From: Pseudomonadota bacterium
GTDB taxonomy: Bacteria > Bdellovibrionota_B > Oligoflexia > Oligoflexales > Bin106
Direction: 5' to 3'
Assembly (NCBI GenBank): GCA_026710525.1
Contig: JAPOQT010000320.1
Coordinates: 1 to 5,506, forward strand
DNA: 5,506 nucleotides
In this document: in pieces, positions 1 to 5,405 of the stretch
How the letters are laid out: every line of letters begins with the position of its first letter
How positions within the stretch are numbered: the stretch's first letter is position 1
Position numbers and translations under genes: made by a program
Notes under the pieces: model-generated
Databases searched by the model: none
Seen by the model: only the letters and a program-made list of their open reading frames with translations
What the model was told of the DNA's origin: nothing

Positions 1-16
1 AGTCAAAAAAATAGGG

Positions 17-29
17 AAAAAAAAAAAAA
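17..29. repeat. A13 homopolymer
   Basis: Thirteen consecutive A residues lie 16 bases before the annotated ATG at 45. With the C19 tract 48 bases later it makes the first 100 bases far lower in complexity than the rest of the window, where other runs reach at most eight. It could affect promoter spacing or be an assembly artefact. Confidence 0.85.
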
Positions 30-44
30 CCCACAACATTTTTT

Positions 45-1322
45 ATGATCTTTTGTTTAAAAAGGGCAAAATTTTTTCCCCCCCCCCCCCCCCCCCACGG
101 CAAGATTGTTAATGCTAACACGGACGCCAATATAGTCTTTCCTTATGTGGCTTCCTTACGAGTCATTAATACCAAATGTGATGACGCTTCAGCATACTAT
201 CGCCACGATTTACACAATGGTAATAGAGGTCCGATCAAAATAGGAGCCTCTAAAGAATGGTTCCCAGGTTATGGTGACAGTTTTTTTCACCATACGAACT
301 TCCAGCACGTAGAAGCCAACATAGAAATTTGGCGTGTTCTTCCTGAAAAAAGAGAGAACTTTGACTTAATCAGACCTCAAGAGAGTGAGGCGCTACCAGG
401 TGATTTAACATGTAAACTGTCATATCCAGAATCCGGTGCAAAGGCAAGAATTCAATGCTGGCAGGAGGCTGACAATGGGATCTGTAATATATCAATTCCG
501 TTTACGAGCCCGAGCGACAAACCCTTAATACTTGAGCAAACAAGTGATCAATCAGTAACAAAGAAACCAACTGTTATTGAGAAAGATAAAGATGATGTAA
601 AAGCTCTCGCGCAAGCTGTGATTAGCGCTGCTCGTGATGCTGCTGCTTCTGCTCCTGATACGGAAGCTCGGAATCGTGCTATACAGGCTGCTCGAGAAGC
701 TGCTGCAAAGTACGGTTCTTCTATGGCTGACATACGGGCACCATGTATTGGTATATATGATAAGCCTCCTAGTCTTACCGACTCTGTTGCTGATAAGACG
801 GCTATCGCCCTTGAAAAGATGATTTGTGATGTCATAGAGACGAGGTTTGCCGTTATAGCTGCTATTGAAGCTGTTCGTCGGCAAATTATTGAGAACACAA
901 CTACTAATGTGGCTTTGGATAGCATTCAAGGTATTTCTACTTTTTATCAAGGGTCTTATCAAAATTCATGCGAGGGGGGCGGAGTGAAGTCCGAGCGATC
1001 ACAAAAATATTGTAAACGACGAGAAAGTATTACAGACGCTTTAAAAAAGGTTAGTGCTCCCGAAAGCTATCCTAATAATAAGTACTGCCTACTCACAGTG
1101 CCTGATAGTAGCGAAGGCTACGATAAGATTTTTAACCCTAGCTCAGAGACACCGCCCTTTCAGGGGTATGATCTTTGTGCAAGTCATAAGAATGCTGGCA
1201 TAAAAAAGTTCGTTGCTAATCTTAGGGCTAAGGCAGCATCTATCAAGCCAGATGAACACAACAATCTCATATATGGAACAATAGCCGCTTTTAACGCGGC
1301 GCATACAACATTCTGTCAATAA
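45..1322 (+). CDS. Cysteine-rich protein of unknown function, 5' end through a C19 tract (start uncertain)
   Basis: I do not recognise this 425-residue protein. It has 12 cysteines (residues 4, 45, 123, 138, 147, 234, 261, 309, 323, 348, 378, 424), unusual for a cytoplasmic protein and suggestive of a disulphide-bonded exported one. Residues about 184-225 are an alanine-rich, probably helical segment with an internal duplication; the flanks look globular. The C19 tract encodes six consecutive prolines at residues 12-17. The ATG at 45 has no credible Shine-Dalgarno sequence and no signal peptide follows it. The frame is closed upstream by TAG at 12-14, and no good alternative start occurs in the next 200 codons (only a GTG at 147 without a ribosome binding site). 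The frame beginning at base 2 is open from the window edge into the tract, so the true gene may start further left and be joined by a one-base change in tract length. It ends in TAA, convergent with the lipoprotein genes. The reading frame is secure; the start and function are not. Confidence 0.7.
   Translation: MIFCLKRAKFFPPPPPPHGKIVNANTDANIVFPYVASLRVINTKCDDASAYYRHDLHNGNRGPIKIGASKEWFPGYGDSFFHHTNFQHVEANIEIWRVLPEKRENFDLIRPQESEALPGDLTCKLSYPESGAKARIQCWQEADNGICNISIPFTSPSDKPLILEQTSDQSVTKKPTVIEKDKDDVKALAQAVISAARDAAASAPDTEARNRAIQAAREAAAKYGSSMADIRAPCIGIYDKPPSLTDSVADKTAIALEKMICDVIETRFAVIAAIEAVRRQIIENTTTNVALDSIQGISTFYQGSYQNSCEGGGVKSERSQKYCKRRESITDALKKVSAPESYPNNKYCLLTVPDSSEGYDKIFNPSSETPPFQGYDLCASHKNAGIKKFVANLRAKAASIKPDEHNNLIYGTIAAFNAAHTTFCQ
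78..96 (+). repeat. C19 homopolymer within coding sequence (candidate slippage tract)
   Basis: Nineteen consecutive C residues, preceded by T6, lie within the first 18 codons of the plus-strand gene. Long poly-C or poly-G runs are the classic substrate of slipped-strand mispairing at phase-variable genes in Neisseria, Campylobacter and Treponema. A change of one or two bases would move the downstream frame. With 18 or 21 C residues the frame entering from the left edge (codons starting at base 2) would join the long downstream frame. Tract length in an assembly is unreliable for runs this long. Confidence 0.85.
627..706 (+). repeat. Internal 60-base-period duplication in the Ala-rich segment
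   Basis: A 20-base unit at 627-646 recurs at 687-706 with 18 of 20 bases identical, exactly 60 bases (20 codons) apart. It encodes AARDAAA and AAREAAA inside the alanine-rich helix. The in-frame spacing is consistent with a small tandem duplication or a repeating helical motif. GCT-rich codons contribute, so part of the identity may be compositional. Confidence 0.6.
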
Positions 1323-1426
1323 AAACTCCCGCTGTACTAATTTTGTCTGTCATCCCGCAAAACATTCACCATTAAACTCCCTTTAAAATTAAATAATTTA
1401 AACAAGAGATAGTAAAAAACTTAAGT

Positions 1427-1466
1427 CGATGTAGCGAAATTTAAGAGCTATTTCATCGCTATTTTT
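1427..1466 (+). terminator. Weak candidate terminator of the plus-strand gene
   Basis: AGCGAAAT at 1433-1440 can pair with ATTT(cat)CGCT at 1450-1460, or CGATG at 1427-1431 with CATCG at 1454-1458. TTTTT follows at 1462-1466. The stem is short and bulged, so this is only a plausible intrinsic terminator about 105 bases after the stop codon. Confidence 0.3.
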
Positions 1467-1548
1467 GCCATGACCAGGTATGGCCCATTACCATGACCAT
1501 TTAGGGTAGTGGCGTGAATGGTTAAAAGAAAGCTGAAATGAGCTTTAG

Positions 1549-1585
1549 AGTGGCGACTTAAAGCCACTTAACTATGCTTCATAGT
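1549..1585. other. Two adjacent short hairpins
   Basis: AGTGGC at 1549-1554 pairs with GCCACT at 1563-1568 (loop of eight). Immediately after, ACTATG at 1571-1576 pairs with CATAGT at 1580-1585 (loop of three). Both stems are six perfect base pairs. Neither is directly followed by a T run on either strand, so they are not canonical intrinsic terminators. They may be transcript-end structures or chance. Confidence 0.4.
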
Positions 1586-1626
1586 ATTGAGAAACTGATG
1601 TCTTTTTTATGACCAAAATAGCCGTC

Positions 1627-1666
1627 AAAAAGCAATGGTGTCATAGATTATTTCGATCCATCACCA
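1627..1666 (-). terminator. Weak candidate terminator of the lipoprotein operon
   Basis: Read on the minus strand just after the lipoprotein stop codon, TGGTG (1666-1662) can pair with CACCA (1640-1636) around a long loop containing a GAT/ATC inner pair. A T5 run follows after four bases (A5 at 1627-1631 on the plus strand). Position and T run fit a terminator, but the stem is short. Confidence 0.25.
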
Positions 1667-1675
1667 CTATCATCT

Positions 1676-2386
1676 TCAGGGGTTTTCATTATTATTTGTG
1701 GAATCTTCTTTGCAAATTTTAATCAAGAAAATTTCCGTGCATTCCTTTGAAGCACTTGACGTATTCTCAGTGAGTTTTTGGAGTATCACCCCCCTGTCTT
1801 TTTCTTTACATGCCCTCGTTGCCACACTGTCGTTATATCTTGCCTGATTGGCATCGATGTCACTTTGTCGTTTTTCCTCTAGTTGTTTGTTTAATTGACT
1901 TGTGAGACTATTTAATAGCATTTGCCTATCACGTTCAGGATCACCAGTTCTTGCCACGCCACTAGCGAGCCCACCGATAAGAACCGACTTTAAATCAAGG
2001 GGGGGTACTGAAAAATTATCATTAGATTCACACTGTTCTAAGAGCTTCGTTATTTGAGCTTCGAGGGCACCAGATAATTGATCGATGCATTTGCTGACTT
2101 CGCCGCCAAATGCAGCCCTCTGTTCAGTAGTCAAACATTCTGGCATGTTAGTAGCAGAATATTGCTGTGGTGATGGGGCAGGAAGCGCTGTAGGGTTGTA
2201 TGTTGGTTGAGTAATGCTCGGATCAAGTCTAACTTCATCATCGTCAGGTGTTGGAGTGGTTTCAGGGTCTTTCAAACAACCACTGACCAAAGATATGAAA
2301 AATAGAGATATGATGGTAGTGGCAATGATCCGTTGAAGTAGTGGTAATCTATCTACCCTGGTTGCCATGAACACTTCTTTAATCAT
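1676..2386 (-). CDS. Putative lipoprotein, six-cysteine family, paralogue 1
   Basis: Unrecognised 236-residue protein with a lipoprotein signal peptide: basic N-region, hydrophobic core (residues 19-33) and lipobox LVSGC, with the lipidated cysteine at residue 37. A linker rich in P, T and D (38-82) leads to a mostly helical domain with cysteines at 84, 100, 119, 193, 216 and 225. These cysteines and the local motif C-[LV]-T-x-E-x-R-x2-F-G-G match the neighbouring gene at 2478-3155, so the two are paralogues. Two starts are possible. ATG at 2386 has AGGG at 2399-2396, nine bases upstream. ATG at 2368 gives a more standard signal peptide with GAAG at 2377-2374. The gene is last in the presumed operon, 91 bases after its paralogue. 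Residue +2 after the cysteine is Leu, so there is no Asp inner-membrane retention signal; an outer-membrane location is inferred. Coding-strand C7 (2005-1999) and G6 (1794-1789) runs lie inside it. Lipidation is well supported; function is unknown. Confidence 0.85.
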   Translation of the reverse strand: MIKEVFMATRVDRLPLLQRIIATTIISLFFISLVSGCLKDPETTPTPDDDEVRLDPSITQPTYNPTALPAPSPQQYSATNMPECLTTEQRAAFGGEVSKCIDQLSGALEAQITKLLEQCESNDNFSVPPLDLKSVLIGGLASGVARTGDPERDRQMLLNSLTSQLNKQLEEKRQSDIDANQARYNDSVATRACKEKDRGVILQKLTENTSSASKECTEIFLIKICKEDSTNNNENP

Positions 2387-2432
2387 ATTAGTTTACCCTA
2401 GTTGAAAAACAGTTGGTGCACCCTTATCGATC

Positions 2433-2445
2433 AATGACAGTCATT
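2433..2445. promoter_or_regulatory. Palindrome upstream of lipoprotein paralogue 1
   Basis: AATGACAGTCATT is a perfect 13-base dyad with a one-base centre, in the 91-base spacer between the two paralogous genes, 47 bases upstream of the ATG at 2386. Its form suits a dimeric regulator operator rather than an RNA hairpin, since the loop would be a single base. An eight-base perfect palindrome, GGTGCACC, lies nearby at 2415-2422. No bound protein can be named. Confidence 0.3.
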
Positions 2446-2477
2446 TCTAAAGAATAAAATGCCATTACCCTTTATTA

Positions 2478-3155
2478 TCATAAGTTTTCATCGCCTGGAT
2501 CCTCATCACCATCGTCATTTTCTTCGCAAACAGGTTTTTTAAATACCTCATAGCAAACTGTGCGATATTCACTTGCCATTTTTTCTTGACTCGCAATCAG
2601 CCATTGAGAGGCATTTTGTCTACACTGCAATTCCTCTCTCGCGTTCTCGGATTGCCGTTGATTATACTCACTTATAGATTGTTGTCGTGCACCAGAGTAT
2701 TCCCCCAAATAATCTAGATTTAGGCCATCACCGTTTATTAATGAAGATACAGCAGGTAGTAAAGCTTCAGCGATATTAAATTCTTGGATTTTATAGTTTG
2801 GGTTTATATCACATATTGCTGTGAGTTGTGTTTTTAAACTTTTAATTTTGTTATCAAGACTTTCTTGGGTACATGTTGTGAGATCACCACCGAAACCATC
2901 TCTATACTCTTGTGTAACGCATTCAACCGCATCCAGTTCATTTTCACGCTCTTTGAGTAAATCACTGAATGTTTTGAGTGCTTGATTCATGCCATTTATC
3001 TGAGTTTGAAGAGCAGAGACTTCAGCGTTAGATTCACCAGGTTCGGTGGGTTGCACTCTGCCATCATCAAATGTCGCTGGAGCGGGAGTACAAGTAACAA
3101 ATGATAAACATAAAGAGCAAAATAGCCAAGTTTTTAGTCTGTGATAATTTTGCAT
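2478..3155 (-). CDS. Putative lipoprotein, six-cysteine family, paralogue 2
   Basis: Unrecognised 225-residue protein. It begins with a short basic and hydrophobic signal segment (residues 1-21) and a probable lipidated cysteine at 22. The lipobox SFVTC has Thr at -1, which is unusual. Cysteines at 13 and 16 lie in the hydrophobic segment. A proline-rich acidic linker (23-45) precedes a predicted coiled-coil stretch (about 46-77) and the six-cysteine domain with C79, C95, C115, C178, C201 and C210. Spacing is C-x15-C-x19-C-x62-C-x22-C-x8-C, against x15, x18, x73, x22, x8 in the downstream paralogue. The last 15 residues are strongly acidic. The ATG at 3155 is well supported by AAGGA eight bases upstream. 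It lies 46 bases after the interrupted lipoprotein gene and 91 bases before its paralogue, which suggests one transcript. The function is unknown; a disulphide-stabilised envelope protein is inferred. Confidence 0.85.
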   Translation of the reverse strand: MQNYHRLKTWLFCSLCLSFVTCTPAPATFDDGRVQPTEPGESNAEVSALQTQINGMNQALKTFSDLLKERENELDAVECVTQEYRDGFGGDLTTCTQESLDNKIKSLKTQLTAICDINPNYKIQEFNIAEALLPAVSSLINGDGLNLDYLGEYSGARQQSISEYNQRQSENAREELQCRQNASQWLIASQEKMASEYRTVCYEVFKKPVCEENDDGDEDPGDENL

Positions 3156-3163
3156 AAAGTATA

Positions 3164-3168
3164 TCCTT
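3164..3168 (-). promoter_or_regulatory. Ribosome binding site of lipoprotein paralogue 2
   Basis: AAGGA on the minus strand lies eight bases before the ATG at 3155. It is the clearest Shine-Dalgarno sequence in the lipoprotein block and fixes this start. Confidence 0.7.
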
Positions 3169-3201
3169 ATTATCGGTTAAAGATCTTTTAATCATGAAAA
3201 T

Positions 3202-3501
3202 CTAGGATTCATGAGCAGTAGTTTCGACTTGATAGTTCTCGGTCATATATTGTTGCTGGGTATTTAAGCATTTCTCTTTTATTTTCTTGATACCATCTTC
3301 CGTGTTTCTTATGTCCTCTGTTTTTTCCGTGGTCAAAGTCGAGACTCCCTTTCCCGTGTTGATCAGAGCTAAATCGATATTTTTCCGATTAAAATTCTTT
3401 ACAGCATCAAAAATATCAGGTATAGCTCCCATTAAACGATCTTCAAAAGTTAAGCTTAAAATAAAATCACTTTTATCAATATCATGGCATAGCTCCTGCA
3501 A
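3202..3501 (-). CDS. Downstream part of an amber-interrupted lipoprotein gene
   Basis: This 99-codon frame is read from a TTG at 3501 to TAG at 3204-3202. It is in the same frame as the lipoprotein ending at 3510-3508, with only the TAG and two sense codons between. The polar, helical sequence across the join (residues around EEYDKW, then DFLQELC) reads as one continuous region. The simplest reading is therefore the C-terminal third of a 340-codon gene split by one nonsense codon. It has no signal peptide, which argues against an independent exported protein. An alternative is translational restart: AGGA at 3509-3506 overlaps the stop and sits four bases before the TTG. The piece has cysteines at its residues 5 and 78 and no recognised domain. 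Continued openness for 99 codons suggests the break is recent, is bypassed, or is a sequence error. Confidence 0.5.
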   Translation of the reverse strand: MQELCHDIDKSDFILSLTFEDRLMGAIPDIFDAVKNFNRKNIDLALINTGKGVSTLTTEKTEDIRNTEDGIKKIKEKCLNTQQQYMTENYQVETTAHES

Positions 3502-3507
3502 GAAATC

Positions 3508-3510
3508 CTA
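3508..3510 (-). other. In-frame TAG interrupting the lipoprotein reading frame
   Basis: The TAG follows codon 238 (Trp) and the same frame continues for 101 sense codons. TAG also ends the pseudouridine synthase gene (4409-4407) and the downstream fragment itself (3204-3202), so genome-wide reassignment of TAG is unlikely. A nonsense mutation (for example TGG or CAG to TAG), readthrough, restart or a base-call error remain possible. Confidence 0.65.
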
Positions 3511-4224
3511 CCATTTATCATATTCTTCTTGTGAAACGATTTTTGGTTCCTTAGGTGCTGGCTCTACCGGGGCTTCTAAGGCAATATCCTGTTGAGACTT
3601 GGCATCAATTGTTTCGATGACATAGGTTTCAAGGCTTTTACCCACACCCCTCAGTGAATGTTTACCAATACATTGATCTTTTGATAATCCCCATTTATCA
3701 CACTGAGTGCGGTTTCTAATGGTGAGAAATATGAGGTTTGTCTTTTTGGTAAAAGTATGACCTCTGATAATAAGTTTGCCATCATCGCCATCATCAAGGG
3801 TATGAGAGTTATTATCTCTATTGCGGCCACCACCAATATAATAGCTTTTAATCCACCAACGCTCTGATGGATGTGATAATTGTAACGTGATCGTCGTGGG
3901 AATACCTAGGTACACCTCTGAACTTTCTTGATCTTCCTCGTTACCTGTTAAGTCCGTGGTTAGGATTGTTTTAGCTTGATGCGACACGGTTAATTCTTCG
4001 ATATTAGCCTCCTCACTGCGTAAAGATGCCACAGTTGTCTTTTGATACTCTCGATAGTCAGCTGAGTTATTATTATCATCCGGTCCTAATGGAAGGTTGC
4101 GATTAGGCAGCTCACAGCTCGTTAGGAGTTGTGCCGGTCCTATCCAGGCAAAGGATGTTAGACAAAGCATAATAGAACTCCAAGTAGGGTATAACCAAGA
4201 TTTCAGTAAGTTTTTTTTAAACAA
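3508..4224 (-). CDS. Putative lipoprotein, N-terminal part of an interrupted gene
   Basis: Unrecognised 238-residue product. The basic N-terminus (FKKNLLK), a hydrophobic segment (about 10-33) and lipobox LLTSC place the lipidated cysteine at residue 37. A D/N-rich linker (about 41-56) follows. Residues about 103-170 alternate hydrophobic and polar residues (VYLGIPTTITLQL, KLIIRGHTF, LIFLTI), suggesting a beta-sandwich-like domain, with a C175/C185 pair just after. A proline-rich stretch (218-228) leads to the TAG at 3510-3508, after which the same frame continues for 101 codons. The start is weak: the only in-frame candidate that gives a full signal peptide is TTG at 4224, with no Shine-Dalgarno sequence. 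An ATG at 4241-4239 would give a similar basic N-terminus if the A8 tract at 4218-4211 were one base longer. It heads the presumed lipoprotein operon but shares no visible homology with the two downstream paralogues. Confidence 0.7.
   Translation of the reverse strand: MFKKNLLKSWLYPTWSSIMLCLTSFAWIGPAQLLTSCELPNRNLPLGPDDNNNSADYREYQKTTVASLRSEEANIEELTVSHQAKTILTTDLTGNEEDQESSEVYLGIPTTITLQLSHPSERWWIKSYYIGGGRNRDNNSHTLDDGDDGKLIIRGHTFTKKTNLIFLTIRNRTQCDKWGLSKDQCIGKHSLRGVGKSLETYVIETIDAKSQQDIALEAPVEPAPKEPKIVSQEEYDKW
4211..4218 (-). repeat. A8 tract at the 5' end of the interrupted lipoprotein gene
   Basis: Eight A residues on the coding strand lie three codons after the TTG start. A one-base expansion would bring the upstream ATG (4241-4239, frame MKAKKN) into the signal-peptide frame. 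This may be a mononucleotide switch or an assembly indel at a homopolymer. Confidence 0.5.
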
Positions 4225-4406
4225 TTTTTCTTGGCTTTCATATCAAGTAGAATGACTGGGATAAAGTTAACGACTGAAAAACACACTTATCCACTCATCG
4301 ATCTACTGGTATAAAATCTCAAGGTGATATGTTTTTTTTAGTTATATTAAAAGATTAACCGTTTTTTTATGGGCAGTAATCTTTGTTCCACAAAGCAAAA
4401 TGGTGA
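4225..4406. other. Intergenic spacer upstream of the lipoprotein operon
   Basis: This 182-base spacer lies between the end of the pseudouridine synthase gene and the lipoprotein genes, both on the minus strand. It is AT-rich, with T8 at 4332-4339 and T7 at 4362-4368 spaced about 30 bases (roughly three helical turns), which could bend the DNA or act as an upstream element. The operon promoter probably lies here, but I see no convincing -35/-10 pair. No coding frame longer than about ten codons was noticed. Confidence 0.45.
4381..4395. other. Dyad CTTTGT-TCC-ACAAAG after the pseudouridine synthase gene
   Basis: A perfect six-base-pair inverted repeat with a three-base loop lies 12 bases beyond the stop codon of the minus-strand pseudouridine synthase gene. 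It is not directly followed by a T run in that direction, so it is at most a weak transcript-end hairpin. Confidence 0.35.
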
Positions 4407-5387
4407 CTAGTACCCTCGATTTCCTGGGTCTAAAATAGCTTGCCAGTAATTTGGCAGTGGCGCATGTACCATGAGCTCACGCTCCTTGTTCATGGGGTGA
4501 GCACAGATTAGGGCGGCAGAATGAAGCATATGACCATAACGAAATAGCTCGCGGTAGTTTTGAGCTAACATTTGCCACTGTCCTGAACCATAAAGCTTAT
4601 CACCAAGCACTGAAGTGCCTAGTATTTCAAGGTGAACCCGAATTTGATGGGTTCTGCCGGTGATTGGCTCACACTCAAGTAGGGCCACCTTAGGAGTCAA
4701 ATACTTAGTCAGTGTTATGTGGGTAATAGCACGTCGCATAGGGCCGAGAGACTTTGCTTGTTTCACACTGTTTTGAGACTGTGCTTGAATTTTACCAAAA
4801 GAATTCACCTGGGTGGTCAGAGCATGATCAATGGTGATCTTTTTTTTCAGGCTGAGTTTTTTTGGCACTGGACTGACGAGAGCCAAGTATTTTTTGGTGA
4901 TTTTGTGTTGGCTAAACAGGTGCTTAAGTTTGAGGAAACAAAGTTTTTCTTTAGCAAAAATCATGGCGCCAGAGGTGTCTTTATCAAGACGGTGACATAG
5001 AAAAAGTCCTTCATACTGTGAGAGTAGTGATAGGGTGTGGATATCGTCAGCAGCAACGGGGCATGAGAGCAAACCAGAGGGTTTGGCAATGACCAAAATA
5101 TGAGAATCTTCATAGAGAACAGGGATATTACCCGCCACAGGACTTTGATCTTTGACCATGGACTGATGATATTCAAGGAGGGGGCGATAGACTTGTAGAT
5201 GATCACCAGCCGTTGTCACAGTTGATCCAGCGCGTTCAATATGACTATTGTGTCTGACGGCGCCATGGTGGATAAGTTGTTTCACCTTTTTTCTGGATAT
5301 GTTTAGCTGAGCTGATAAAAAACGATCAAGTCGTTTCTCTGCTTGGGACTCTAGTATGTTCCAGGATAAAAATAATGGCGAGGACAC
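4407..5387 (-). CDS. RluA-family 23S rRNA/tRNA pseudouridine synthase with S4 domain
   Basis: The 326-residue protein isomerises uridine to pseudouridine in structured RNA in the cytoplasm. Residues about 17-67 form an S4 RNA-binding domain (KRLDRFLSAQL onward). The catalytic domain follows: KPSGLL at 102-107, HRLDKDTSG at 132-140 with catalytic Asp135, GRTHQIRVH at 244-252, and LGDKLYG at 261-267. These motifs in this order define the RluA/RluC/RluD family. The length is normal for an S4-bearing member. Which uridines it modifies cannot be told from motifs, so no symbol is given. The start is GTG at 5387: no in-frame ATG occurs between it and the upstream stop (5423-5421), and the next Met is near residue 77, inside the protein after the S4 domain. 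The Shine-Dalgarno sequence is weak. Residues about 190-220, between conserved blocks, look longer than usual. It ends in TAG. The gene is intact and probably conserved, with no evident link to the lipoproteins. Confidence 0.95.
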   Translation of the reverse strand: MSSPLFLSWNILESQAEKRLDRFLSAQLNISRKKVKQLIHHGAVRHNSHIERAGSTVTTAGDHLQVYRPLLEYHQSMVKDQSPVAGNIPVLYEDSHILVIAKPSGLLSCPVAADDIHTLSLLSQYEGLFLCHRLDKDTSGAMIFAKEKLCFLKLKHLFSQHKITKKYLALVSPVPKKLSLKKKITIDHALTTQVNSFGKIQAQSQNSVKQAKSLGPMRRAITHITLTKYLTPKVALLECEPITGRTHQIRVHLEILGTSVLGDKLYGSGQWQMLAQNYRELFRYGHMLHSAALICAHPMNKERELMVHAPLPNYWQAILDPGNRGY

Positions 5388-5405
5388 AACAATATAACTC
5401 TTTTC

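Larger units (their letters stand above)
1323..1675. other. Convergent intergenic region without a gene
   Basis: This 353-base stretch separates the plus-strand cysteine-rich gene from the 3' end of the minus-strand lipoprotein genes. I found no convincing open frame and no tRNA-like structure. It holds a nine-base direct repeat (CCATGACCA at 1468-1476 and 1491-1499), two adjacent small hairpins at 1549-1585, and one weak terminator candidate on each strand, as expected between convergent transcripts. Confidence 0.6.

Noticed and set aside
548..962. Two minus-strand open frames (548-925 and 552-962) and a plus-strand frame at 634-822 inside the cysteine-rich gene.
   Set aside because: They overlap the alanine-rich part of the long plus-strand gene. 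GCT/GCA-rich codons keep the other frames open, and none has a ribosome binding site or protein-like domain pattern.
1468..1499. CCATGACCA direct repeat as the start of a CRISPR or iteron array.
   Set aside because: There are only two nine-base copies, with no third unit and no regular spacer.
3508..3510. TAG as a pyrrolysine or otherwise reassigned sense codon.
   Set aside because: TAG is the terminal codon of the intact pseudouridine synthase gene and of the downstream fragment, and no pyl gene is in the window. A local nonsense mutation or local readthrough is simpler.
3287..3595. A plus-strand 102-codon frame opposite the amber-interrupted lipoprotein.
   Set aside because: It is antisense to two better-supported frames and spans their join. 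Its serine/lysine-rich sequence is typical of a reverse-strand shadow.
2423..4303. Shared short words upstream of two lipoprotein genes (AATGACTG, and GATCGAT followed by RAG on the minus strand at 2432-2423 and 4303-4294) as a common operator.
   Set aside because: Matches of eight to ten bases between two spacers of this size are expected by chance, and their spacing and orientation differ.
4332..4368. A rho-independent terminator of the pseudouridine synthase gene at the T-rich spacer.
   Set aside because: The T runs on the plus strand are A runs in the transcript direction, and no GC stem precedes a T run on the minus strand.
4719..5206. A plus-strand frame at 4719-5000 and a second minus-strand frame at 4961-5206.
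   Set aside because: Both lie wholly inside the pseudouridine synthase gene, whose motifs fix the real frame.
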